Position numbers and translations under genes: made by a program. Positions 14,998 to 23,057 of a stretch of DNA of 23,888 nucleotides are shown here, piece by piece. Position 1 is the stretch's first letter; each line of letters starts with the position of its first letter. The DNA comes from DIGJ01 sp036658435. Its GTDB lineage: Bacteria; Bacillota; Clostridia; Lachnospirales; Lachnospiraceae. The stretch is taken from the NCBI GenBank assembly GCA_036658435.1, contig JAVXEO010000038.1:1-23888 (forward strand), given 5' to 3'. Under the pieces are notes generated by a model. It saw only the letters and a program-made list of their open reading frames with translations, had not been told where the DNA came from and searched no databases.

Positions 14998-15951
14998 TTA
15001 TAAAAACTTCTTGATTTGTGTATAAATGCCCTGTGCATCAAGACCGTACTTTTTAATTAGTTCGGCAGCCGGTCCGGATTCTCCATAGGTATCCTGAATT
15101 CCAATTTTATGAACCTGCGTTGGTGCTTTTTCACTTAAGCAGTCACACACTGCACTTCCCAGACCGCCAATTACAGAATGTTCTTCTACCGTAAACACTT
15201 TTCCACTTTCTTTTGCGGCTGCAACAATTCGTTCTTCATCCAAAGGTTTAATCGTATGAATGTTAATTACCTTTGCTTCTATGCCTTCCTCGGCTAATTT
15301 TTCCGCGGCAGCTAACGATTCCGCTACACACAATCCGGTAGCCACAATCGTAAGGTCTTTTCCTTCTCTCAGTGTAACACCCTTACCAATTTCAAATTTA
15401 TAATCCGGGCTGTCATTGATTATAGGAGTTGCCAGTCTTCCAAAACGCAGGTATACCGGTCCATAGTACTGAATGGCAGCCTCTACTGCAGCTCTTGCTT
15501 CAATGTCATCTGCCGGATTAATGACTACCATTCCGGGAATGGTTCTCATTAATGCAATATCTTCATTGCACTGGTGGGTAGCACCGTCTTCCCCTACCGA
15601 AATACCCGCATGGGTAGCACCAATTTTAACATTTAACTTGGGATATCCTATGGCATTCCGAACCTGTTCAAAAGCACGTCCGGCTGCAAACATGGCAAAG
15701 GTACTGGCAAATGGAATCTTTCCTGTTGTAGCAAGCCCAGCTGCTATTCCCATCATATTACATTCTGCAATTCCACAGTCTATATGCCTTTCAGGAAATG
15801 CCTTTTTAAATACACCGGTTTTTGTTGCTGCAGCCAAATCTGCATCTAAAACTACCAGTTCCGGATACTTTTCTCCAAATTCAGCCAAAGCATTTCCATA
15901 ACTTTCTCTGGTTGCTATTTTTTTTGCCGTTGTATTCTTTATTTCTGACAT
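14998..15951 (-). CDS. Transketolase, C-terminal subunit
   Basis: The protein has 317 residues: the pyrimidine-binding and C-terminal domains of a split transketolase. The conserved DCGIAECNMMGIAAGLA (58-74) contains the catalytic Glu63 that activates thiamine diphosphate. THAGISVGEDGATHQ and PVYLRFGRLATP are typical of this subunit, and the C-terminal domain includes VFTVEEHSVIGGLGSAV. It pairs with the N-terminal subunit encoded just upstream. The genes overlap by 13 bases, with a purine-rich GGGGGAAG ribosome binding site inside the upstream gene, so production is probably coupled. It acts in the non-oxidative pentose phosphate pathway. A dedicated DXP synthase is excluded by the small split layout. 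Confidence 0.92.
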   Translation of the reverse strand: MSEIKNTTAKKIATRESYGNALAEFGEKYPELVVLDADLAAATKTGVFKKAFPERHIDCGIAECNMMGIAAGLATTGKIPFASTFAMFAAGRAFEQVRNAIGYPKLNVKIGATHAGISVGEDGATHQCNEDIALMRTIPGMVVINPADDIEARAAVEAAIQYYGPVYLRFGRLATPIINDSPDYKFEIGKGVTLREGKDLTIVATGLCVAESLAAAEKLAEEGIEAKVINIHTIKPLDEERIVAAAKESGKVFTVEEHSVIGGLGSAVCDCLSEKAPTQVHKIGIQDTYGESGPAAELIKKYGLDAQGIYTQIKKFL

Positions 15952-16775
15952 AATGCTTCCCCCACTTTCTCTAAATCTTTCATGGCAACTTCATATTGTT
16001 CATCGTTTGGAGCTGCACCATGCCAGGAAGCCTGGTTCTCCATAAAGGATACGCCTTTTCCTTTTACACTTTTTGCTATAATAGCCGTAGGCTTGCCCTT
16101 TGTTTCTTTGGCTTCTTTAAATGCCCGGTCTAAGTCATCAAAATTATGTGCATCCACATTAATTACATGAAAATTAAAAGCTTCAAATTTCTTATCAATT
16201 GGGTAAGGGGAGCATACATCCTCTATACTTCCATCAATCTGCAGCCCATTATTATCTACAATCACAACAAGATTGTCCAATTTACGGTGCCCTGCAAACA
16301 TCGCTGCTTCCCAAATCTGGCCTTCCTGTATTTCACCATCTCCGCAAAGTGTGTATACACGATAGTCTTTCTTATCCATCTTTGCAGAAAGTGCCATACC
16401 GGCTGCTACCGATACTCCCTGTCCTAAGGAGCCACTTGACATATCCACTCCCGGAATGTGCTTCATATCCGGATGTCCCTGAAGATAGGAACCTACATGA
16501 CGAAGTGTCTTTAAATCTTCCACAGGAAAAAATCCTCTATTGGCAAGGGTTGAATATAGTCCCGGAGCAACGTGGCCTTTTGATAATACAAAACGGTCTC
16601 TTTCCTCTTTCTTTGGATCTTTTGGATCAATATTCATTTCCTCAAAATACAAATATGTAAAAATATCGGTTGCGGAAAGAGAGCCACCTGGATGTCCTGA
16701 CTTTGCACTGTGAACGGCTGTTACAATTCCTTTACGTATTTCATTGGCTGTTTTCTGTAATTCCAATTTGTTCAT
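15939..16775 (-). CDS. Transketolase, N-terminal (thiamine diphosphate-binding) subunit
   Basis: The protein has 278 residues, the usual length of the separate N-terminal subunit in Firmicutes and archaea. SGHPGGSLSATDI (26-38), LSKGHVAPGLYS (64-75), SSGSLGQGVSVAAGMALSAK (113-132) and GDGEIQEGQIWEA (145-157) are all conserved. GDGE followed by DNNGLQIDG (174-182) is the thiamine diphosphate/magnesium signature. AAGGAAGG lies eight to nine bases before the ATG. The strong promoter upstream and the 13-base overlap with the C-terminal subunit gene make this a two-gene operon. Confidence 0.93.
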   Translation of the reverse strand: MNKLELQKTANEIRKGIVTAVHSAKSGHPGGSLSATDIFTYLYFEEMNIDPKDPKKEERDRFVLSKGHVAPGLYSTLANRGFFPVEDLKTLRHVGSYLQGHPDMKHIPGVDMSSGSLGQGVSVAAGMALSAKMDKKDYRVYTLCGDGEIQEGQIWEAAMFAGHRKLDNLVVIVDNNGLQIDGSIEDVCSPYPIDKKFEAFNFHVINVDAHNFDDLDRAFKEAKETKGKPTAIIAKSVKGKGVSFMENQASWHGAAPNDEQYEVAMKDLEKVGEALCQK

Positions 16776-16822
16776 AAATTTAAACCTTCCTTTCGTAATG
16801 GTACTACTTTCTTCTTCCTACT

Positions 16823-16851
16823 ATTATATGAGATTCTTTTAACAATAGCAA
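16823..16851 (-). promoter_or_regulatory. Predicted sigma-A promoter of the transketolase operon
   Basis: On the minus strand TTGCTA (16851-16846) and a perfect TATAAT (16828-16823) are separated by 17 bases. It lies about 50 bases before the transketolase ATG and just past the stop of the ASST-like gene. Confidence 0.7.
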
Positions 16852-16862
16852 GGTTTCTTGTC

Positions 16863-18554
16863 CTATGAAAACCAAAAATTTTTAAATTCCTCTTTCCATA
16901 TTCGATAAGTAAAGGTCTCTACCGGATAAATTAATTCCTGAATCAGTACTCCCTTTGTATCGTACTCCCCTAAGGAAGCATTTGTTCCTGAATTTACAAT
17001 GAGATTTTCCTTGTATTCCTGCACACTGCTTTCAATGGTGGAAAATGGCACCTTAAAGGATTCTGCCAAGTCATAGGTTTTTCCATCCTCATCTATATAA
17101 TACTTATAATAATAGGAAGTTTTCTCTTTGCTCTTATTATAGTTATTATTAAACATGGTTAAGTAGTACTGGGTAGGAGCATTGTTTTGTGTTGTACTAT
17201 ACTGCACATTACTCTGACCATATTGGGATAAAAAAGGTTCTTCTTTCAGTGCATTTTGGTTGGTATCTGCTTCATACTTTGCATAAAATTTCTTTTTGAT
17301 TCCCTTCTTCTTCAGCAGTGGCTTATCGCCTATTACATACTGTAGGGATGGTTTTACACTTGAGATGTTATTTATTTTAAAGATTCCTGAAATTTCTCCT
17401 GCACTGATAATAATCGAATCGCTTCCCGCCCAAATAATAGAGTTAAGTCCAATCCAATCCTCTTTGTTTTTTTCATTTTCTTTCACTTTTTTTAGTAAGG
17501 TTCCCATATCTATCAAACGCTTTGTTTTTCCTGTATTTAAGTTTAAAGAAATCACCTGATCTTCTATTGTCTTACATCCTTTTTTGCTGGCAATGGAAAG
17601 AATACTTCCAAACCCATCATATACATAATCTTTTGCCAAAGTATAACCCTTTACTTCATAGGTTTTCATAACCTGCCCCAAAGAAGAAACTTCTGCAAAA
17701 CCGGTATCACTGTAATTATAAAATAAGTGGTCATGAATATAAGAAACACGGTTTGCCTGATCCTTTACTAAAGGAATGGTTCCTCTTATGATTCCGGAAT
17801 TGTCATATAAATATATTTTCTTTTTTATTTTTTTATTTTCTGTATCATATCCCAAAAATAGATAAAGTCCATTTGACATTTCTGCCAGACTGGATCCGTC
17901 CTTACGTATTAATTTACTTGGAACCTTTCCTTCTAGTTCCGGTGGTGTAATCGAATAAACCATTCTCTTTACCTGGTTTCCTTTGGTATCATAAAGTTTT
18001 ACTATAATATAATTTTTAACACCTGGAACCAGTCCTGTGATGGTGCATTCCAGCTTCTTATCTTCGGCTAATTTCTTATTAACTTCAGCTGTTCTTGTAT
18101 AATCCGGAATATCCTCATCTTCAATATGTATGGTATATCGCAGACTTACCACTTGTCTCGGTTCAAAATATAGATAAAGTGACAGCTCATGGGTTCCAAA
18201 TGGATTGTAGACCCATAAGCAATTTTCTAGAGGATATTTATTTTTTTTCTTAAAATCATCTAATTTTTCTTTCACTTCTTTTGATTTTTTCACATTATAA
18301 ATATCTTCTGTTTTAGAAAAAGAGAACGTTTTTACATTTTTTTCATCTCCAGAAAGATAAAGGGGAAAAATTTCATCCTCCGTTATCTTTTCTTTTTTTA
18401 TGCCATACACCTGCATATCTCGTTCTTCCTGCATCACTTTTTTTTCTGCTTTTTCTTTTTCATTGTAGCTTCTATATAGAAAAAAAGCTCCCGTTCCCAA
18501 AAGTACCAGCATAATCACACTTACCACTGCAATTGTTTTTAGGATTTTTTTCAT
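16863..18554 (-). CDS. Membrane-anchored aryl-sulfotransferase (ASST)-like protein, catalytic residues missing
   Basis: The protein has 563 residues from the ATG at 18554; that start is chosen because AGGGGGA lies six bases before it, whereas the ATG at 18560 is one base from the site. Residues below count from the 18560 ATG. A signal anchor spans about 7-29, followed by a Glu/Lys-rich linker. An N-terminal beta domain (about 115-205) carries NPFGTHELSLYLYF and GLVPGVKNYIIVKLYD, as in Firmicutes ASST. A propeller part follows and ends in VQEYKENLIVNSGTNASLGEYD and FWF. The family's active-site blocks, as I recall them, read HHD, DWxHxNS, SxRExSxxxKI and GQHxV. Here they read AKD (309-311), DWIGLNS (368-374), SAGEISGIFKI (386-396) and GQSNVQY (448-454). 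The three histidines and the arginine are all replaced. It is probably an extracytoplasmic binding or structural derivative, not an active enzyme. Confidence 0.75.
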   Translation of the reverse strand: MKKILKTIAVVSVIMLVLLGTGAFFLYRSYNEKEKAEKKVMQEERDMQVYGIKKEKITEDEIFPLYLSGDEKNVKTFSFSKTEDIYNVKKSKEVKEKLDDFKKKNKYPLENCLWVYNPFGTHELSLYLYFEPRQVVSLRYTIHIEDEDIPDYTRTAEVNKKLAEDKKLECTITGLVPGVKNYIIVKLYDTKGNQVKRMVYSITPPELEGKVPSKLIRKDGSSLAEMSNGLYLFLGYDTENKKIKKKIYLYDNSGIIRGTIPLVKDQANRVSYIHDHLFYNYSDTGFAEVSSLGQVMKTYEVKGYTLAKDYVYDGFGSILSIASKKGCKTIEDQVISLNLNTGKTKRLIDMGTLLKKVKENEKNKEDWIGLNSIIWAGSDSIIISAGEISGIFKINNISSVKPSLQYVIGDKPLLKKKGIKKKFYAKYEADTNQNALKEEPFLSQYGQSNVQYSTTQNNAPTQYYLTMFNNNYNKSKEKTSYYYKYYIDEDGKTYDLAESFKVPFSTIESSVQEYKENLIVNSGTNASLGEYDTKGVLIQELIYPVETFTYRIWKEEFKNFWFS

Positions 18555-18624
18555 ATTCATTCCCCCTGTCTTTCTTTGGTCGTATTAGAGCAAATATTTT
18601 TCTCTCCTCTTGCTTTATAATCTT

Positions 18625-19530
18625 CTATAAATCATAAGGTGTTGCCTGGTACACATAATAATTCAGCCAGTTTGTATACAGCGTATTTGCATGGGCACGC
18701 CATTGCATTCTGGGCCTTAACTGTGGGTTATCCTCCGGATAATAATTGTTTGGCACCTCTATGGGAAGTCCTTTTTCAAAATCTCTTTTATACTCTTTAT
18801 TAAGTGTCAGACGGTCATACTCCGGATGTCCCAAAACAAAAACCTGCTTTTTTTCTTCATCAATTACAATAAAGACACCGGCTTCTTTTGATTCTGCAAG
18901 AATCGTCAGTTCTTTACAATTTTCAATATCCTCTTTACTCACTCCGGTATGTCTTGAATGAGGTGCATAAAAATAATCATCGAATCCACGCACCAAAGGA
19001 CATTTTCTATGGTTTACCTTATGTTCATATATGCCAAACATCTTATCCGATAATAAATGCTTTTGCACCCCATAATGATAATATAGTCCGGCCTGTGCTC
19101 CCCAGCAAATATGCAGGGTCGACGTAACGTGCGTCTTTGACCATTCCATAATTTTCTGAAGTTCATCCCAGTACTCTACCTCTTCAAACTTCATTTGTTC
19201 CACCGGTGCTCCGGTTATAATTAATCCATCTAGTTTTTTCCCTTTAATATCATCATAGGTTTGGTAAAACTTGTCCAAATGACTGGTTGGTGTGTTTCGT
19301 CCGGTATAACTGGCCGTGGTTAAAAAAGTTACATCTACCTGAAGGGGGGTATTGGAAAGGCTTCGAAGCAGCTGCACTTCCGTTTCCTCTTTTAAGGGCA
19401 TCAGATTTAAAATTCCAATTTCCAAGGGGCGGATGTCCTGCTTGAGAGCTCTGGTTTCATCCATAACAAAGATGTTTTCGTCTTCCAGTATCTTTTTAGC
19501 CGGAAGGTTATTGTGTACTTTAATTGGCAT
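18625..19530 (-). CDS. metA: Homoserine O-acetyltransferase of the MetA type
   Basis: It activates homoserine for methionine synthesis. At 301 residues it aligns with MetA without gaps at the key points: LNLMPLK (41-47), the catalytic Cys142 in HICWGAQAGLYYHYG, and the His235/Glu237 pair in GHPEYDR. Residue 111, in TGAPVEQMKFEEV, is Glu. In the MetA family Glu111 goes with acetyl-CoA use and Gly with succinyl-CoA, so the product should be O-acetylhomoserine despite the common 'succinyltransferase' label. AAGGAAG lies six bases before the ATG. It begins 15 bases after the ligA stop, so no methionine riboswitch fits in front of it; expression would follow the rluF-ligA transcript. Confidence 0.95.
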   Translation of the reverse strand: MPIKVHNNLPAKKILEDENIFVMDETRALKQDIRPLEIGILNLMPLKEETEVQLLRSLSNTPLQVDVTFLTTASYTGRNTPTSHLDKFYQTYDDIKGKKLDGLIITGAPVEQMKFEEVEYWDELQKIMEWSKTHVTSTLHICWGAQAGLYYHYGVQKHLLSDKMFGIYEHKVNHRKCPLVRGFDDYFYAPHSRHTGVSKEDIENCKELTILAESKEAGVFIVIDEEKKQVFVLGHPEYDRLTLNKEYKRDFEKGLPIEVPNNYYPEDNPQLRPRMQWRAHANTLYTNWLNYYVYQATPYDL

Positions 19531-19545
19531 AGTTCTCTTCCTTTC

Positions 19546-21498
19546 TTAGTTTCCACATAGCTTCAAAAATTCTTCTTCTGTAATAATGGAAACTCCAAGT
19601 TCCTTTGCTTTTTTATTCTTTGAAGAACCGGATAGATTATCATTATTAATAAGATAATTTGTTTTAGAGGTTACACTTCCTGTCACTTTTCCACCTTTGC
19701 TCTCAATCTTTTCTTTTAGCTCCATCCGATTTAAAAAGTGTTCCAAAGATCCGGTAATTACAAAATTTACGCCTGCAAAACTTTGTATTTCCGTGCTTTC
19801 TTCCTTTACAATCTTAACCACCTCTAAAAGATCCTCTACCATACGGCTATTTTCGGTTTCCTGAAAATAGTCCACAAAAAACTGTGCGATTACCTGTCCA
19901 ATCCCCGGAATAGACGTTAAATCTTCCACCTTGGCTCTTCTGATTTTATCAAAATCATCCTCCATGTATTTACAAATTAATTTTGCATTCGACAGGCCTA
20001 CATTGGGTATTCCTAAACTATAAATTAACTTAGATAATACGACCTCTTTTGATTTTTTTAAGGAAGCAATAAGATTTCCATAGGATTTTTCTCCAAATCC
20101 TTCCATTTTTACTATTTCTTCTTGGTAGCGCTCCAATTTATATAAGTCCGCCAGTTCCTTAATCATTCCTTTTCCAATTAATTTTTCAATGGTAGCTTCG
20201 GAAAGTCCTTCAATATTCATAGCGTCCCTTCCAACAAAATGAGTAAATAGCTTGATCTGCTTTGCCAAACATTTTTCGTTGGGACAAATTAAAACTTTAA
20301 CTCCATTGTCCTGATTGATCTTCGTCTTCCCTCCGCAAACCGGACACCACTTCGGAATTTCCATTTTTCCGCTTTTTGTTTTATTTTCTGCCAGCTGAGG
20401 AATAATCATGTTGGCTTTATATACCTCTATTATATCACCAATTCCCAGTTTCAGTCCCTCCATAATACTAATATTATGGAGACTTGCACGACTGACGGTG
20501 GTTCCTTCCAACTCTACCGGTTCAAATATTGCAACCGGATTAATCAGCCCCGTACGTGATGCGCTCCACTCTACCTCCAGCAAATGAGTTTCCTTAATTT
20601 CATCCACCCATTTGAATGCTATGGAGTCTCTGGGGAACTTGGAGGTTCTTCCCAGAGAACGTCCATATTCCAGATCTTCATAAATCAGTACTAAGCCATC
20701 CGATGGAAAATCATTATTTAAAATGGTATCCTGAAACCATTGCACGGTTTCTAAAATAGTCTCCCCTGTGACCACCTTTCCTTCCACCACATCAAACCCC
20801 ATAAAAGAAAGCCATTTTCTTTGCTCCTCCACTGAATTGTGAAAATCCATACCTTCGGCACTCACCAAAGAAAAGGCAAAAAAATGAACCTTTCTTTTTG
20901 CGGTTATTTCATTGTTCAACTGCCTTACAGAGCCGCTGCACAAGTTGCGCGGATTTTTATACTTTGCATCTATCTCCTGAATCTCCTGGTTCATCTTTTC
21001 AAAATCCGAATACTTAATAACCGCTTCCCCTCGGAGCACTAAATTTCCATGAAAAGGAATCTGGGTTGGAATATTTTTAAAAACCTTTGCATTGTTTGTA
21101 ATAACCTCTCCAATTTCCCCATTTCCTCTGGTTACTGCCTTTAAAAGTTTTCCATCCTCATAGGTTAAGACAATCGTTAAACCATCCAGTTTCCAGGAAA
21201 GAACTCCGGTTTTATCTCCCAGCCATGCCTTCAGCACTTCTCTATCCTTGGTTTTATCCAGAGAAAGCATTGCTGACTCATGTTTTTCCTTGGGGAGTTC
21301 GCTTAAAACTTCATATCCTACCTGAACCGTGGGACTATTGGAAAGTACACATCCTTCTTCCTTCTCAAGAGTAAGCAGTTCCTCATACAGTGCATCATAT
21401 TCAAGATTACTCATAATCTCTTTTGCCTCTTGATAATAGGTCTTTCCGGCTTCATTTAAAAGAGTTACCAGTTCTTTCATTCGATTTCTCTTATCCAT
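19546..21498 (-). CDS. ligA: NAD-dependent DNA ligase, divergent LigA clade
   Basis: The protein has 650 residues. The Ia domain includes NLEYDALYEELLTLE and SPTVQVG. The adenylation domain has KLDG with the nucleophile Lys103 (SWKLDGLTI), LRGEAVI, SDGLVLIYED and AFKW. The OB fold includes SRTGLINPVA and TTVSRASLHN. A four-Cys zinc site (CPVC...CPNEKC) is followed by helix-hairpin-helix repeats (FGEKSYGNLIASL, LGIPNVGLSNAKLI, IPGIGQVIAQ) and a BRCT domain (about 573-650, ending in EEEFLKLCG). Several normally constant residues differ: TRGDG is TRGNG (123-127), and the usual GEDVT is GEVIT. All catalytic elements I can identify are present. The start codon directly follows the rluF stop (TAGATG), with GGAGGG about ten bases upstream. 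It could be a second, specialised ligase beside a more typical LigA elsewhere. Confidence 0.9.
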   Translation of the reverse strand: MDKRNRMKELVTLLNEAGKTYYQEAKEIMSNLEYDALYEELLTLEKEEGCVLSNSPTVQVGYEVLSELPKEKHESAMLSLDKTKDREVLKAWLGDKTGVLSWKLDGLTIVLTYEDGKLLKAVTRGNGEIGEVITNNAKVFKNIPTQIPFHGNLVLRGEAVIKYSDFEKMNQEIQEIDAKYKNPRNLCSGSVRQLNNEITAKRKVHFFAFSLVSAEGMDFHNSVEEQRKWLSFMGFDVVEGKVVTGETILETVQWFQDTILNNDFPSDGLVLIYEDLEYGRSLGRTSKFPRDSIAFKWVDEIKETHLLEVEWSASRTGLINPVAIFEPVELEGTTVSRASLHNISIMEGLKLGIGDIIEVYKANMIIPQLAENKTKSGKMEIPKWCPVCGGKTKINQDNGVKVLICPNEKCLAKQIKLFTHFVGRDAMNIEGLSEATIEKLIGKGMIKELADLYKLERYQEEIVKMEGFGEKSYGNLIASLKKSKEVVLSKLIYSLGIPNVGLSNAKLICKYMEDDFDKIRRAKVEDLTSIPGIGQVIAQFFVDYFQETENSRMVEDLLEVVKIVKEESTEIQSFAGVNFVITGSLEHFLNRMELKEKIESKGGKVTGSVTSKTNYLINNDNLSGSSKNKKAKELGVSIITEEEFLKLCGN

Positions 21499-22224
21499 CT
21501 ATCTTTTACCCTCCTTAGCCTCTTCTTTTTGGGTCAATCCTTCTAACTCCTTCCATTCCTCAGAAGTAACATTGCGGTAGGTACCTGTCTTTAAGTTTCC
21601 AAGGGTAATATTCATAATACGAACTCTTTTTAGTTTTTCTACACGGTAGCCAAAATATTCGCACATTCTACGAATCTGGCGATTGAGTCCCTGGGTCAGA
21701 ATAATACGAAATGTATAATCGTCCATAGGTTTAAGAACACAAGGTCTTGTAATGGTTTCAAGAATAGGTACCCCTTCCTGCATTCCCTTTATAAAGGCCT
21801 TTGTCATTTTTTTATTTACTTCCACAATATACTCTTTTTCATGATAATTGCTTCCACGTAGAATCTTGTCTGCCAATTCGCCTTGATTGGTTAATAAAAT
21901 TAATCCTTCTGATTCTTTATCCAGTCTTCCAATTGGATAAATTCGCTTATCATATCCAATATAATCCACAATATTATCTTTATCCTCTTTACTGGTAGTG
22001 CATACAATTCCCTTTGGCTTATTATAGGCAATCAGCACTTTTTTTTCTTCCTTTTGGATTAATTTTCCATCTATTTCTATTTGAGAGTTCAAGGTAACCT
22101 TCATTCCCATCACCGCTTTTTCACCATTTACAAAGATACGGCCCTCTTCCAGCAAACGATCTGCCTGTCTTCGAGAGCAGACGCCCGCATCACTTAAATA
22201 TTTGTTAATTCTGGTTTCTTCCAT
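21499..22224 (-). CDS. rluF: 23S rRNA pseudouridine synthase of the RluF type
   Basis: The protein has 241 residues. An N-terminal S4 RNA-binding domain (about 5-52, INKYLSDAGVCSRRQADRLL) precedes a RsuA-family catalytic domain. The catalytic Asp102 lies in IGRLDKESEGLILLTN. NYHEKEYIVEV, GVPILETITRPC and QGLNRQIRRMCEYFGYRVEKLKRVRIMNI match RluF much better than RsuA or RluB. RluF modifies U2604 of 23S rRNA in E. coli; the target here may be the equivalent or a nearby uridine. The long RluF tail of enterobacteria is absent, as in other Firmicutes. It ends exactly where ligA begins. The AAGGAA ribosome binding site is rather far (about 12 bases) from the ATG. Confidence 0.88.
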   Translation of the reverse strand: MEETRINKYLSDAGVCSRRQADRLLEEGRIFVNGEKAVMGMKVTLNSQIEIDGKLIQKEEKKVLIAYNKPKGIVCTTSKEDKDNIVDYIGYDKRIYPIGRLDKESEGLILLTNQGELADKILRGSNYHEKEYIVEVNKKMTKAFIKGMQEGVPILETITRPCVLKPMDDYTFRIILTQGLNRQIRRMCEYFGYRVEKLKRVRIMNITLGNLKTGTYRNVTSEEWKELEGLTQKEEAKEGKR

Positions 22225-22263
22225 AATTTCAGTCTTTCCTTCCTATCTTTTTCCATTAAGGTA

Positions 22264-22295
22264 ATAGAAAAGACAGACCTCCACGGAAATCTGCC
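22264..22295 (-). terminator. Terminator downstream of the DUF975 gene
   Basis: On the minus strand GGCAGATTT (22295-22287) pairs with AGGTCTGTC (22280-22272) over nine positions with G-T pairs, around a six-base loop. TTTTCT follows. It ends the DUF975 transcript and separates it from rluF. Confidence 0.65.
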
Positions 22296-22335
22296 CTAAC
22301 GTTTCTTTTAATAACCATGCCATTTTTGCTGTTTT

Positions 22336-23040
22336 TTATATTTCATCTGACAAAAAACCGCAAAGTTCCTGTTCCGTAGCGATTCCACTTGTCAGCGCTT
22401 CCATTCTTTGTGCAGCATACAATTCTGCAAAAGTTGCAGAAATATAAGGAGCTACAAAGTAAGTTCCTACACAGCAAGCCAGCATTCCCAGCAGGTTCCA
22501 TCCAAAAAAAGAAAGCTGCAGTACAAATATCTTAAATTTAATTCCATCTGTCATTCTTTTACTTAACTCAAAAATACGTTTATTATCCAGTGCTGGGTTT
22601 TCTGCAAGAATGTAGGGAATAAAATAATACTCAAATCCTTTTATAATTCCCGGAATAATCAAAAGTAAAGTCCAAAGATACTGAAATATGCTTTTTAGGA
22701 ACATGGTTATAATAATATTCCCATAATTTTTATTGGAAAAGAAAGAAAATATCTTTCCACTAGAAACGTCATATTCACGACTCCTCATAAAAAATCCGTT
22801 CATTCCCACTGCCAGTGGTGCTACAATAAAAACAGAAAACAGCAGACTGATGATTCCCACCAAGGAAACCACGGCCAGGGGAAATTGTATATTAAACTGA
22901 ATCTGAAAGGTCTGTAAGGTAGTTGGAGAATAGGCAACACCCGCTAACAGTCCTCCAATTAAGCACACTGCAAATCCGGTCCAGTATGTACGCCTTAACA
23001 CGTTTTTCGCATTTAATTTCAATTCACTTCTAGTCCACAT
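22336..23040 (-). CDS. DUF975 family integral membrane protein
   Basis: The 234-residue protein has hydrophobic segments near 19-37, 54-80, 118-146 and 168-200. The DUF975 core is clear: an N-terminal SELKLNAKNVLRRTYW, a loop with IFSFFSNKNYGNI, then LLLIIPGIIKGFEYYFIPYI (125-144), AENPALDNKRIFELSKRMTDG (146-166) and LSFFGWNLLG (176-185). The family is common in Firmicutes and has no assigned function. It follows the membrane-anchored protein gene by 17 bases, so the two are probably co-transcribed, and it is followed by a terminator. Confidence 0.88.
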   Translation of the reverse strand: MWTRSELKLNAKNVLRRTYWTGFAVCLIGGLLAGVAYSPTTLQTFQIQFNIQFPLAVVSLVGIISLLFSVFIVAPLAVGMNGFFMRSREYDVSSGKIFSFFSNKNYGNIIITMFLKSIFQYLWTLLLIIPGIIKGFEYYFIPYILAENPALDNKRIFELSKRMTDGIKFKIFVLQLSFFGWNLLGMLACCVGTYFVAPYISATFAELYAAQRMEALTSGIATEQELCGFLSDEI

Positions 23041-23057
23041 AATACTCTTTGCTCTCC

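Noticed and set aside
15473..15901. A 142-codon open frame on the + strand
   Set aside because: It is antisense to the transketolase C-terminal subunit, whose conserved motifs are clear; the frame is open only because of codon composition.
14998..16775. Split transketolase considered as a gene broken by a frameshift
   Set aside because: Separate N- and C-terminal transketolase subunits are normal in many Firmicutes; both have starts, ribosome binding sites and full domains.
19531..19545. Possible SAM or other methionine riboswitch before metA
   Set aside because: Only 15 bases separate ligA from metA, and the upstream sequence is ligA coding.
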